Source: Pseudomonas sp. PSKL.D1
GTDB lineage: Bacteria > Pseudomonadota > Gammaproteobacteria > Pseudomonadales > Pseudomonadaceae
Length of the DNA stretch: 64,000 nt
Direction: 5' to 3'
NCBI RefSeq assembly: GCF_028898945.1
Contig: NZ_CP118607.1
Span: 62,001 to 126,000 of the forward strand
A program made the position numbers and the translations under genes. Positions 46,837 through 55,339 of this stretch are shown here, in pieces. The notes under the pieces were generated by a model that did no database searches, had not been told where the DNA came from, and saw only the letters and a program-made list of their open reading frames with translations. Positions within the stretch are counted from its first letter, which is position 1; every line of letters begins with the position of its first letter.

Positions 46837-47966
46837 CAGCCCATCTCCATGCAAAACAGCGCTGCCACCGCGTCCAGCACGATGACGACAAAGATCGACT
46901 GCACCACCGCGGAGGTGGTGTGAGCCCCTACTGACTCGGCACTGCCGCTGACCTTGAAGCCTTCCAGGCAGCCGATGGCTGCGATCAGGAAGGCGAAGAA
47001 TGGCGCCTTGGCCAGGCCGACCAGGAAATGCTGCACGCCGATATCGCTTTGCAGCAGCGAAAGGAACATGGCAGGCGAAATATCCAGGCTCAGCGCGCAG
47101 ACCACGGCGCCACCAACGATGCCGCAAATCATGGCGACGAAGGTGAGCAAAGGTAGTGAAATCAGCAACGCCAGCACGCGTGGCACCACCAGCAGCTCGA
47201 TGGGGTTCAGGCCGAGGGTGCGGATGGCGTCTATTTCCTCGTTGGCCTTCATTGAACCGATTTGCGCGGTAAAGGCGCTGGCTGTGCGCCCTGCGAGGAG
47301 GATGGCGGTCAGCAACACGGCGAATTCACGCAGGAACGAGAATGCCACCAGGTCGACAGTGAAGATGGTCGCGCCGAATGCAGCAAGCACTGTGGCACCG
47401 AGAAACGCCACCACCGCGCCCACCAGGAATGTCAGCAATGCCACGATGGGAGCTGCATCCAGGCCAGTTTGCTCGATGTGAGCCACTACCGGGGTAACGC
47501 GCCAGCGATGGGGCTTGAACAGCCGGGTGAACAGGGTTTGCAGGATCAGGCCGATGAAACCGAGCAACTGCATGCTGTCTTGCCAGAGCGTGCCGACGGC
47601 TCGGCCAATACGCTCAAGCAGCATCAGCAGTACGTTCCGCTCGGGTTCCTTTACGGGTATGCAGTAGTCCTGCACAGAGCAGTAAACGTTCTTCAGCAGG
47701 GCGCGGCTGGCTTCGGGCAGCCCGTCGCTGCACTGCGACAGCCGTTCGGAGCCGAGCAGTTCAGCGAGCAGCGAAGCGCCGGCGGTATCAAGACGGCCCA
47801 ACTGGGTAAGGTCGGCGACGGCGTCAGCGTCGTACTGAGCACGCAGGTGCTCGCTTTCGCGCTTGAGGCTGGCGTAGTGAGCCAGTGTCCAGTCACCGGC
47901 AATACGCAGGCAGGCCGGCTGGCAGTGGGTGTCCAGGGTGGCGCTGGGGGTGGTCATAGGCTCCAT
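46833..47966 (-). CDS. MlaE-type permease with N-terminal STAS domain
   Basis: The protein has 377 residues; a start 9 bases later at 47957 is also possible. Residues about 10-95 form a STAS-like domain (CLRIAGDWTLAHYASLKRE, DLTQLGRLDTAGASLLAEL). This combines in one chain what E. coli splits as MlaB and MlaE. The permease part has RTASAFTAQIGSMKANEEIDAIRTLGLNP, the MlaE hallmark, and five helices. It is the first gene of the operon permease-ATPase-MCE-lipoprotein. Confidence 0.94.
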   Translation of the reverse strand: MEPMTTPSATLDTHCQPACLRIAGDWTLAHYASLKRESEHLRAQYDADAVADLTQLGRLDTAGASLLAELLGSERLSQCSDGLPEASRALLKNVYCSVQDYCIPVKEPERNVLLMLLERIGRAVGTLWQDSMQLLGFIGLILQTLFTRLFKPHRWRVTPVVAHIEQTGLDAAPIVALLTFLVGAVVAFLGATVLAAFGATIFTVDLVAFSFLREFAVLLTAILLAGRTASAFTAQIGSMKANEEIDAIRTLGLNPIELLVVPRVLALLISLPLLTFVAMICGIVGGAVVCALSLDISPAMFLSLLQSDIGVQHFLVGLAKAPFFAFLIAAIGCLEGFKVSGSAESVGAHTTSAVVQSIFVVIVLDAVAALFCMEMGW

Positions 47967-48043
47967 GCTTCTGACGGGCGTAGAGCCTGATCATAGCGCA
48001 CGAAGCCTGGCGGGGTTTGTTGAGAATGTGCTGTGTATGCGCC

Positions 48044-49066
48044 TTAACCGGCAGGTGCGTCTTCCACCACCTTGAAGCGCAGCACCCCGATGACCTGGCC
48101 ATCTTCGGTCAAAACGCGTACTTGCCACTTACCCACCGGGTTGGGCGGGAAGTTCTGCTTGTGGGTCCAGGCCCGGTAGCCTTCCTTGCGGCCACCGTGA
48201 ATGTCCAGGGCAATGCGGTCGACTTCTTTGCCGTCTTTTTGCCACACATGGTAGATGCGTTCGTTCAGGCCGCGGGGCGCGTTGATGGCGGTGTAGGCGT
48301 ACAGGCCACTGGTGCGGATACGGCTGGCGGCGATTTCGTCCAGCGAATCGCCGGGTTGGCGATTGATCACTTCGGTGCTGACCGCCACATCGGTCATCCA
48401 CAGGGTTGCAGGTGGTACCCATGAGCGCAGCAACCAACCTCCACCGCCCACTGCCAGCGTGACCAGCACCAGTGCCATGCCGCGCCGCCAGGTATTGATC
48501 GGGAAGCTGCTGGCCAGGCTCGGGAACGACAGCACCATGGCCGCGATCAGTGCCAGCTTGAAGCTTTGCGCCGTTGTCAGGTGCAGGATGATCGGCAGTG
48601 CGGTCAGCATGGCCGCAAACAGCGTGAGGGTATGTAGCGCCAGGAACAACCAACGCCGTGGAGCCAGCCACTTGTAGTAAAGGGGGTCGACGATCGAAAC
48701 CAGTCCCGCCGCAGCCAGCAGGCCGGTGAACACCAACTGGCCGCTGTTCCAGGTTGTGGTGATGAAGAAGAACGGCAAAACGAAGAACAGGCTTTCCTGA
48801 TGAATCATTTGCGTCGCGTAGCGCAGCAGTGGCTGCGGGATTTCGCGCTTGAAGGTGCGGGCAAACAGCCCGGTAAGCGTGTTCTCCAGCATCAGCCAGA
48901 CCCAGCTGACCAGCATGAGCACAGCAATCCAGCTGGCAAGGCTGGCTTGACGATCGACCAGAATGAAACTGCCGATACCGGAAAGGAAACCACCAAGCGC
49001 GATGATACCGGGGTAGCGCTTGAGCAAATCGATGATGCGTTGGACAGTGCGGGGGATTGGCGGCAT
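48044..49066 (-). CDS. DUF5924-type membrane protein with C-terminal DUF2914-like domain
   Basis: The protein has 340 residues. The start at 49066 (MPPIPRTVQRIIDLLKRYPG) is chosen as the first start giving a sensible N-terminus. There are about seven helices (25-230), then a periplasmic beta-rich domain ending in ERIYHVWQKDGKEVDRIALDI, AWTHKQNFPPNPVGKWQVRV and VIGVLRFKVVED. That last domain resembles DUF2914. Its function is unknown. It lies on the same strand as the Mla-like operon, with 77 bp between. Confidence 0.8.
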   Translation of the reverse strand: MPPIPRTVQRIIDLLKRYPGIIALGGFLSGIGSFILVDRQASLASWIAVLMLVSWVWLMLENTLTGLFARTFKREIPQPLLRYATQMIHQESLFFVLPFFFITTTWNSGQLVFTGLLAAAGLVSIVDPLYYKWLAPRRWLFLALHTLTLFAAMLTALPIILHLTTAQSFKLALIAAMVLSFPSLASSFPINTWRRGMALVLVTLAVGGGGWLLRSWVPPATLWMTDVAVSTEVINRQPGDSLDEIAASRIRTSGLYAYTAINAPRGLNERIYHVWQKDGKEVDRIALDIHGGRKEGYRAWTHKQNFPPNPVGKWQVRVLTEDGQVIGVLRFKVVEDAPAG

Positions 49067-49147
49067 GGGTCTACAACAGGATGAAATGAGGTGGCTGTGC
49101 CGGCCACACGAAGCGGGCGGTACTGGCAAAAGGATACCTCTGTTCCC

Positions 49148-50551
49148 TCACTCCCGTGTAGCACCACTCGGCTTGCGAGGCGTGTGACGGCGCCATTTGA
49201 ACAACCCGGCTGCCAAGACCAGGCCTAATGCCAGCGCAATCAGGCCATACAGTTCGTCGTACCCCAGAAACGGCTTCTCGATCCGCACATAGCCGTCCTC
49301 TTTGAGCAGGTCCTTCAATGCCGCATTGGCCTGCTCCAGGCTCACTTGCCGAAGCTTGCGTGCGGGGTCGGCGAAACGCCCATTGCTGTAATCGTTCAGT
49401 GCCCCCCAGTAATAGTCAGCCAAGGCGCTATTACCCTGGGTACTCCAGCTTTCCTTGGCAACAGCAGCATCCTTGATGCGGGCAAAGGTGTCTGGGTCCA
49501 GCCCTTCCTTGCGCAGGTGCTCGAACAGCTGCTGCATCACCTTTACCGCCTGGTCCACATCTTCCCGCTCAAGGTCCGCGTTGAGGCTCATCATGCCGCT
49601 GTCGCCAAAGCTTTCACGCTGTACCGAAGGGCCATAAGACAGCCCTTCACGCAGGCGTAACTGGTCGTACAGGGCCCAATCCAGATAACGCGACAGCAGT
49701 TCCAGCGTTTGCTGGTGGTCGTTGTCCTGCACAGGCTCGATGAAGAGCCAGTGAAGCTTTACGCTGTCGCCCAGAAATCCTCGGGTCAGGTCACGTCGCT
49801 GTTCGGCTTGCTGGGTAATGGTTTCCAGGTCGCGTCGCTCTTCGGGTTCTGTGGCTGGCAACTCGCCGAAGGTGCGATCCAGGTAGGCTGGCAATAACCG
49901 GTCCAGACCGCCGACGATGATCAGGGTCATGTTGTTGGCGGCATACCAGCGATCGCGCAGGGCCTGGACCTGCTCCAGCGTCATGTCGTCCAGGTTGGAG
50001 CGTTCGGGGCATTTGAGGCCCAGTTCAGTGGCCAGCTGGTCGCTGGCCGGGTGGCCGATATCCTGGCGGTCCAGCCAACGCTGCAGGTGGCCATAATGGC
50101 CCCCATCTTCACGCTCGATGATGCGCTTGGCAGTGGCCAGTGACTTGGCGTCGATACGGGTGTCGCGGATGATTGCCAGCAGCAGGTCCAGCACTTTGCG
50201 CTGATTGCGCGCGGGGGCTTCGATAACGAATGTGGTGTCGGCACTGCTGGTGTAGGCGTTCCACTCCCCGCCCAGTGACTGCAGGCGCTCTTCCAGGCCG
50301 CCTTCGCCGGTGTCGTCGATACCGCTGAACAACAGGTGCTCCAGCAGATGTGGCAGCTCTTTCTGTTCGCAGCCGAAATCGTCCAGGCCGACCCCGACCA
50401 CCAGGCGAATGGCGACATGATCGCGCTCGTAACCGGATTTCAGGATCACCTGCAGGCCGTTGGGCAACAGGTAACCTTCGACCCGTGAGCGATCCAGGGC
50501 AAATGAGGGCAGGCTGCAGATCAGCAGGCAAACGAACATCAGGCAACGCAT
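49148..50551 (-). CDS. M16-family metallopeptidase, membrane anchored
   Basis: The protein has 467 residues, with signal peptide MRCLMFVCLLICSLPSFA. The inverted zinc motif is HLLEH in LPHLLEHLLFSG, and a downstream Glu is in RIIEREDGGHYGH. The second M16 half (about 190-410) is present, with RLREGLSYGPSV. A C-terminal helix (about 432-450) with a basic tail should anchor it in the inner membrane, facing the periplasm. The target peptides are unknown. Confidence 0.92.
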   Translation of the reverse strand: MRCLMFVCLLICSLPSFALDRSRVEGYLLPNGLQVILKSGYERDHVAIRLVVGVGLDDFGCEQKELPHLLEHLLFSGIDDTGEGGLEERLQSLGGEWNAYTSSADTTFVIEAPARNQRKVLDLLLAIIRDTRIDAKSLATAKRIIEREDGGHYGHLQRWLDRQDIGHPASDQLATELGLKCPERSNLDDMTLEQVQALRDRWYAANNMTLIIVGGLDRLLPAYLDRTFGELPATEPEERRDLETITQQAEQRRDLTRGFLGDSVKLHWLFIEPVQDNDHQQTLELLSRYLDWALYDQLRLREGLSYGPSVQRESFGDSGMMSLNADLEREDVDQAVKVMQQLFEHLRKEGLDPDTFARIKDAAVAKESWSTQGNSALADYYWGALNDYSNGRFADPARKLRQVSLEQANAALKDLLKEDGYVRIEKPFLGYDELYGLIALALGLVLAAGLFKWRRHTPRKPSGATRE

Positions 50552-50581
50552 GGGCGAGCTTGGGTCTCCGGTTGTGCGGGA

Positions 50582-52240
50582 TCAGGGCAAACGGGCTTCG
50601 TCCGGGACGCTGTCGAGCATCAGCCCGCCGGTGTCCGAACCGCCCAGTACCACATAGGCACTGCTGCAGAACAAAGAGTTCAACCGCTTCATGTCGGCAA
50701 TCAGTTCCAAGTGTAGCGAACTGGTCTCGATACTTTGTACCACCTTGCGTTGCAGGCGGCTGACATGGGCGTGAGCCAAGCGGCGCTCCTGGGCGCGGAA
50801 GCGGCGTTTTTCGCGCAGGAGCAGGTGTGCGCTTTCAGGGTCTGCGCTGAGAAACACCGACAAGCCCAGGCGCAGGTTTGCCAGTAACTGCGCCTGCAGG
50901 CCGGTGAGTTCTTCCAGGCCAACTTGGGAAAATTCCCTGCGCTGGCTGGTTTTCTGCTGCTGCACCTTGCGCAACATGCGCTCTATGAGGTCGCAGGCCA
51001 TCTTGAGGTTGATTGCCAGCTCGATGATTTCGGCCCAGCGACGGTTGTCCTGGGCGCCAAGGTCTTCGCGAGGCATTTGGGCCAGGTACAACTTGATGGC
51101 GTTGTACAAGGCTTCGGCGTCTTCTCCCAAGGCCCGCACCTGCTGCGGCAACGCCGTCTGCGTGCCTCGCAAGGCGCCGAGCATGGCTTCCAGCAGGCTG
51201 TCGACAATGTCGCCCAGGCGCAGTGTCTCACGGGCAGCGTTGGCCAAGGCAAGGCTGGGTGTGGTCAGGGCCGAGGCATCAAGGTGGCGTGGGCGTATCT
51301 GGCCGTTGGCGCTTTCACGCTCGGGCAGCAATTTATTGCACAGCCGCCCCATGGGTTTGACCGTCGGCAGCATGATCAGGCAGCGCAAAGTGTTGTAGAG
51401 CAGGTGAAAGCCGATCACCAGTTCCTGGGGGCTGAAACTCAGCGAGTCCATCCAGTCGACCAGTGGGTGCAGCACCGGGATGATCAGCACCAGGCCGATC
51501 AGTTTGTAGAGCAGGCTGCCTAGCGCCACACGGCGGCCCGCGGTGTTTTGCATGCTGGTGCTGATGAACGCGAGCAGCCCGCTGCCGATGTTGGCGCCCA
51601 CTACCAGGCCGATGGCGACCGGCAAGCTGATGACTTCGGCGCCGGCCAGCGTTGCCGTGAGCAACACCGCAGCCAGGCTGGAATACGAGACCATGGCAAA
51701 CATCGCGCCGACCAGTGCGTCGAGCAGGATGTCGCCGGTGAGCGAGGCGAACAGGACCTTCACGCCTTGGGCATGGGTGATGGGGGCTGCCGCCTGAACG
51801 ATCAGTTCCAGCGCCAGAATGATCAGACCAAGGCCAATGGCCACTCGCCCCAACTGGCCAGCGCGTGTCTGTTTGCGAGAGAGGAAGAAGATCACGCCAA
51901 GGAAAATCAGCAGCGGCGACAGCCACGAAAGGTCCAGGGTCAGTACCCGCGCCATCAGCGCAGTACCGACATCCGCCCCAAGCATGATCGCCAGGGCCGG
52001 GGTCATCGCCATCAACCCTTGGCCTACAAAAGACGTGACCAGCATGGCGGTGGCGTTGCTGCTTTGCACCACGGCGGTAACCACGATACCGGCAATGAAG
52101 GCCAAAGGCCGCCGGTTCATGTTCTGGCTGAGCACCCGGCGCAGGTCGGAGCCGAACACCCGAAGGATGCCGGTACGGACGATGTGCGTACCCCACACCA
52201 GCAGGGTTACGGCAGAAAGCAGGTTCAACAGGGTCAGCAT
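50582..52240 (-). CDS. Na/Pi cotransporter family protein with PhoU-like domain
   Basis: The protein has 552 residues. The start at 52240 follows AAGGGGGG. The repeated phosphate-cotransporter motif VVQSSNATAMLVTSFVGQGLM, with its second copy MVSYSSLAAVLLTATLAG, lies in about eight helices (1-310). The C-terminal 220 residues are helical and PhoU-like (LGDIVDSLLEAMLGAL, IIELAINLKMACDLIERML). It likely moves phosphate, perhaps outward, with the PhoU part regulating. Confidence 0.92.
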   Translation of the reverse strand: MLTLLNLLSAVTLLVWGTHIVRTGILRVFGSDLRRVLSQNMNRRPLAFIAGIVVTAVVQSSNATAMLVTSFVGQGLMAMTPALAIMLGADVGTALMARVLTLDLSWLSPLLIFLGVIFFLSRKQTRAGQLGRVAIGLGLIILALELIVQAAAPITHAQGVKVLFASLTGDILLDALVGAMFAMVSYSSLAAVLLTATLAGAEVISLPVAIGLVVGANIGSGLLAFISTSMQNTAGRRVALGSLLYKLIGLVLIIPVLHPLVDWMDSLSFSPQELVIGFHLLYNTLRCLIMLPTVKPMGRLCNKLLPERESANGQIRPRHLDASALTTPSLALANAARETLRLGDIVDSLLEAMLGALRGTQTALPQQVRALGEDAEALYNAIKLYLAQMPREDLGAQDNRRWAEIIELAINLKMACDLIERMLRKVQQQKTSQRREFSQVGLEELTGLQAQLLANLRLGLSVFLSADPESAHLLLREKRRFRAQERRLAHAHVSRLQRKVVQSIETSSLHLELIADMKRLNSLFCSSAYVVLGGSDTGGLMLDSVPDEARLP

Positions 52241-52423
52241 GTTCGAGCCCCCCTTGTAACTGGGCCCCAGCAGCGAGGCCAAAATGTGAAGCCGTGAGCC
52301 TGGCCCGGGGGTGGGCGTTTTTAATCAGTGCTCACTCAAGCTTTAGTTGTTTTGCGCAGCTCGCGCCAGCTTGGCATGCTCGGCAAGCATTTGAAATATA
52401 TTCGTCATGAAAGCTGAGGCATG

Positions 52424-52450
52424 AAAAAGGCCCTGATGGAGGGCCTTTTC
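52424..52450 (-). terminator. Terminator after TerC gene
   Basis: On the minus strand AAAAGGCCCTC, loop CAT, CAGGGCC is followed by a T-run. It lies 15 bp past the TerC stop. Confidence 0.9.
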
Positions 52451-52464
52451 TGTGCGTCCCGGTC

Positions 52465-53235
52465 TTACTGACCTGGAATGTCTTTGCGCAATTTCACTGG
52501 ATCATGCTCTTTGCCTTCCTTGCGCGCCAGGGCAGTGCGCATTCGGATGTTGATGGCCTCCACTGCCAGGGAGAAGGCCATGGCGAAGTAGACATAGCCT
52601 TTCGGCACGTGCACGTCGAAAGATTCGGCTATCAGTACCGTACCCACCACGATCAGGAACGAAAGTGCGAGCATCTTCAGCGAAGGATGCTTGTCGATGA
52701 AGTTGCTGATGGCACCGGCGCACAGCATCATCACCAGCACGGCAACGATGATTGCAGCGATCATTACCGGTACGTGCGAGACCATGCCTACCGCGGTGAT
52801 GACCGAGTCCAACGAGAACACGATATCAATGATGGCGATCTGGATGATGGTGTAGAAGAACTTGCCACCCGCGCCCTTCGGCTCGTCGCCGCTCTCGTCT
52901 TCACCTTCCAGGCCGTGGTAGATCTCCTGGGAGCTCTTCCACAGCAGGAACAGGCCGCCGAAGAACAGGATCAGGTCCCGGCCGGAAATGCCTTGGCCAA
53001 ACACGACGAACAGGTCTGCGGTCAGGCGCATGACCCAGGTGATCGACAGCAACAGCAGGATGCGAGTGACCATGGCCAGGGCCAGGCCGAAGATCCGGGT
53101 ACGCGGCTGCATGTGCTTGGGCATGCGGCTGACCAGGATCGAGATCATGATGATGTTGTCGATACCGAGAACGATCTCAAGCGCCGTGAGGGTGAAAAAG
53201 GCAACCCAGATTTCCGGGCTGGTCAGCCATTCCAT
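52465..53235 (-). CDS. TerC-family integral membrane protein
   Basis: The protein has 256 residues. The start at 53235 (MEWLTSPEIWVAFFTLTALE) is the family start. The paired metal-like motifs ALEIVLGIDNIIMISIL and DIVFSLDSVITAVGM place acidic residues inside the membrane, as in TerC/Alx proteins linked to manganese export. The acidic cytoplasmic loop EGEDESGDEPKGAG is present. No manganese riboswitch precedes it. Confidence 0.93.
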   Translation of the reverse strand: MEWLTSPEIWVAFFTLTALEIVLGIDNIIMISILVSRMPKHMQPRTRIFGLALAMVTRILLLLSITWVMRLTADLFVVFGQGISGRDLILFFGGLFLLWKSSQEIYHGLEGEDESGDEPKGAGGKFFYTIIQIAIIDIVFSLDSVITAVGMVSHVPVMIAAIIVAVLVMMLCAGAISNFIDKHPSLKMLALSFLIVVGTVLIAESFDVHVPKGYVYFAMAFSLAVEAINIRMRTALARKEGKEHDPVKLRKDIPGQ

Positions 53236-53259
53236 GTGTCTTCCTTCAAACGATAAAGG

Positions 53260-53283
53260 CGATGCGCCCGTCAAGGCGCATCG
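53260..53283 (-). terminator. Hairpin between citrate transporter and TerC genes
   Basis: CGATGCGCC (53260-53268) and GGCGCATCG (53275-53283) form a perfect 9-bp stem after the transporter stop codon. The minus-strand sequence beyond is moderately T-rich. Confidence 0.6.
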
Positions 53284-53304
53284 CGGTTGGGTAATGCGTG
53301 TGTA

Positions 53305-54612
53305 TTAAAGACTACTGAACAGCGGGAAAATGCCCATCAGCAGCGCGGCGAACATTATGCACAGGCACACCAGCACTGCCCACTTGAGGGTGAAGCGCTG
53401 ATGATCGCCGAATTCGATACCGGCCAGGGCCACCAGCAGGTAGGTGGAGGGTACCAGCGGGCTGAGCAGGTGTACCGGCTGCCCGACGATCGACGCCCGG
53501 GCCATTTCCACGGGGCTGATGCCATAGTGGGCGGCGGCTTCCGACAATACCGGCAGTACGCCGTAGTAGAAGGCATCGTTGGACATGAAGAAGGTAAACG
53601 GCATGCTCACAATCGCGGTGATCACGGCCAGGTAAGGGCCCAGTGCTTCCGGGATGACTGCCAGCAGGCTCTTGGACATTGCCTCGACCATACCGGTGCC
53701 AGACAGGATGCCGGTGAAGATGCCCGCGGCGAAGATCAGCCCGGTCACGGCCAGTACGCTGCCCGCGTGGGCGGCGATGCGGTCTTTTTGCTGCTGCAGG
53801 CACGGGTAGTTGACGATCATGGCGATGCTGAAGGCAATCATGAACAGCACGGGCAGCGGCAGCAGGCCTGCGATCAGTGCGACCATCAACACGGCGGTCA
53901 GGGCGCCGTTGAACCACAGCAGTTTGGGGCGGCGGGCCTCCGGGAACTGGGAAACCGAGATTTCGCTGTGATCGATGTCGTCAGTTGGAAGGTGCAGTTC
54001 ACCCAGGCGGGCACGTTCGCGCTTGCCGTACATGTAGGCGATACCCAGGATCGCTACCACACCGAACAACATGGCCGGGATCATTGGTACGAAAATGTCG
54101 GACGGGTCGACATGCAGGGCGCTGGCAGCGCGCGCGGTCGGGCCGCCCCATGGGGTCATGTTCATCACGCCACCGGCGAGGATGATCAGGCCGGCCATGA
54201 TGCGAGGGCTCATGCCCAGGCGGCTGTAGAGCGGCAGCATGGCGGCGCAGCAGATCATGTAGGTGGTAGCACCGTCACCATCCAGGGACACCACCAGAGC
54301 CAGTACTGCGGTGCCAACAGAGACTTTCAGCGGGTCGCCCTTGACCAGTTTGAGGATCTTGCGCACGGCCGGGTCGAACAGGCCGGAGTCGATCATCAGG
54401 GCGAAGTACAAAATGGCGAACATCAGCATCACGCCAGTGGGCGCGAGCTTGCTGATGCCTTCAAGCATCATCGGGCCGATCTTGGCGGAAAAGCCACCGA
54501 ACAGGGCAAACAGGATGGGTACCAGGATCAGCGCGATCAAGGCCGAAAGGCGCTTGGTCATGATCAGGTACATGAAGGTGATGACCATGGCAAAGCCGAG
54601 GAAGGTCAGCAT
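53305..54612 (-). CDS. CitMHS-family citrate:metal symporter
   Basis: The protein has 435 residues. The start at 54612 has GGAG upstream. It has about twelve helices; family motifs include SLDGDGATTYMICCAAMLPLY, GGVMNMTPWGGPTARAA, FMSNDAFYYGVLPVLSEAA and PLVPSTYLLVALAGIEFGDH. It should import citrate, often as a metal complex. It stands divergent from the GFA-like gene across 265 bp, where a CGGAATATTCCG palindrome (54767-54778) could be an operator. Confidence 0.92.
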   Translation of the reverse strand: MLTFLGFAMVITFMYLIMTKRLSALIALILVPILFALFGGFSAKIGPMMLEGISKLAPTGVMLMFAILYFALMIDSGLFDPAVRKILKLVKGDPLKVSVGTAVLALVVSLDGDGATTYMICCAAMLPLYSRLGMSPRIMAGLIILAGGVMNMTPWGGPTARAASALHVDPSDIFVPMIPAMLFGVVAILGIAYMYGKRERARLGELHLPTDDIDHSEISVSQFPEARRPKLLWFNGALTAVLMVALIAGLLPLPVLFMIAFSIAMIVNYPCLQQQKDRIAAHAGSVLAVTGLIFAAGIFTGILSGTGMVEAMSKSLLAVIPEALGPYLAVITAIVSMPFTFFMSNDAFYYGVLPVLSEAAAHYGISPVEMARASIVGQPVHLLSPLVPSTYLLVALAGIEFGDHQRFTLKWAVLVCLCIMFAALLMGIFPLFSSL

Positions 54613-54766
54613 GGCAATACTCCAGGCGTGGCGCGGCGAAAGGAAAGACGATTCGGGCGGATCAGCGCGTCGGGCGCTGTGCAAGGAGTACGCGGAGGGG
54701 GACTACGGAAGGGCGGGCGCAGGAAAACATCAGAATCACCATTGTTGTTGTTGATTGGGCCGGGCG

Positions 54767-54778
54767 CGGAATATTCCG
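54767..54778. promoter_or_regulatory. 12-bp palindrome upstream of citrate transporter
   Basis: CGGAATATTCCG is a perfect palindrome about 155 bases before the transporter start and 100 before the GFA-like gene. It could be an operator for either. The regulator is unknown. Confidence 0.3.
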
Positions 54779-54877
54779 GGTGCCCTGGCTGACCGGTCTT
54801 TGCCGGTAGTGGGGCTATCCTAGGGGCGTAAGCTTTCAGCCAGCTTTCGCCGAAGAAAGGGCGACGGGAGGTAGGTG

Positions 54878-55279
54878 ATGCCGAATGTTTCTGAAGGAGG
54901 GTGCCATTGCGGGGCCTTGCGTTACCGGTTGGAGGGTGACTTGACCGACGTTGCGCACTGCCACTGCACCATATGTCGCAGGGTTACTGGGGGGCTGGTC
55001 GTCACTTGGGTTACTCTGCCGCGCAAGGCATTTCGCTGGATGACGGGCCGGCCTCAGTGCTATGTGGCGCCGGCCAGTTGCAAGCGGTACTTCTGCAGTG
55101 AATGTGGGGCGCATGTGGCGTTGGTGACTGACCACAGCCCGGAAAGTATCGATGTGACAGTCGCGACACTTGACCAACCGGAGCGGGTGAAAGCCAACCG
55201 GCATATCTGGACCGGCAGCCGGTTACCTTGGCTGCATCTGGATGAAGAGTTGCCCGGGGAGGAGCAGGAACACCTGTAG
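54878..55279 (+). CDS. GFA-family zinc protein (glutathione-dependent formaldehyde-activating enzyme-like)
   Basis: The protein has 133 residues. The ATG at 54878 has GGGAGG 6 bases upstream. The zinc-binding cysteines follow the GFA pattern: GGCHCGALRY, AHCHCTICRRVTGG and YFCSECGAHVAL. Most GFA-family members have no proven substrate; a role in glutathione-thioester or formaldehyde chemistry is only a family guess. The 3' end is part of a REP arm. Confidence 0.9.
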   Translation: MPNVSEGGCHCGALRYRLEGDLTDVAHCHCTICRRVTGGLVVTWVTLPRKAFRWMTGRPQCYVAPASCKRYFCSECGAHVALVTDHSPESIDVTVATLDQPERVKANRHIWTGSRLPWLHLDEELPGEEQEHL

Positions 55280-55328
55280 GAGCGGCCTTGTGTCGCGACC
55301 CTTTCACGACACAAGGCCGCTCCTACAG
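55274..55328. repeat. REP hairpin with 22-bp perfect arms
   Basis: Bases 55274-55295 and 55307-55328 are perfect reverse complements (core GGAGCGGCCTTGTGTCG). The left arm overlaps the last codons of the GFA-like gene. It separates convergent genes. Confidence 0.9.
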
Positions 55329-55339
55329 TGCGTTTTCGG

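Noticed and set aside
53236..53304. Manganese riboswitch before terC
   Set aside because: Only 69 bp separate TerC from the upstream gene, and the single 9-bp hairpin does not have the yybP-ykoY architecture.
53287..54792. 501-codon plus-strand frame over the citrate transporter
   Set aside because: It is a shadow frame of a membrane protein; the minus strand has clear CitMHS motifs and a ribosome site.
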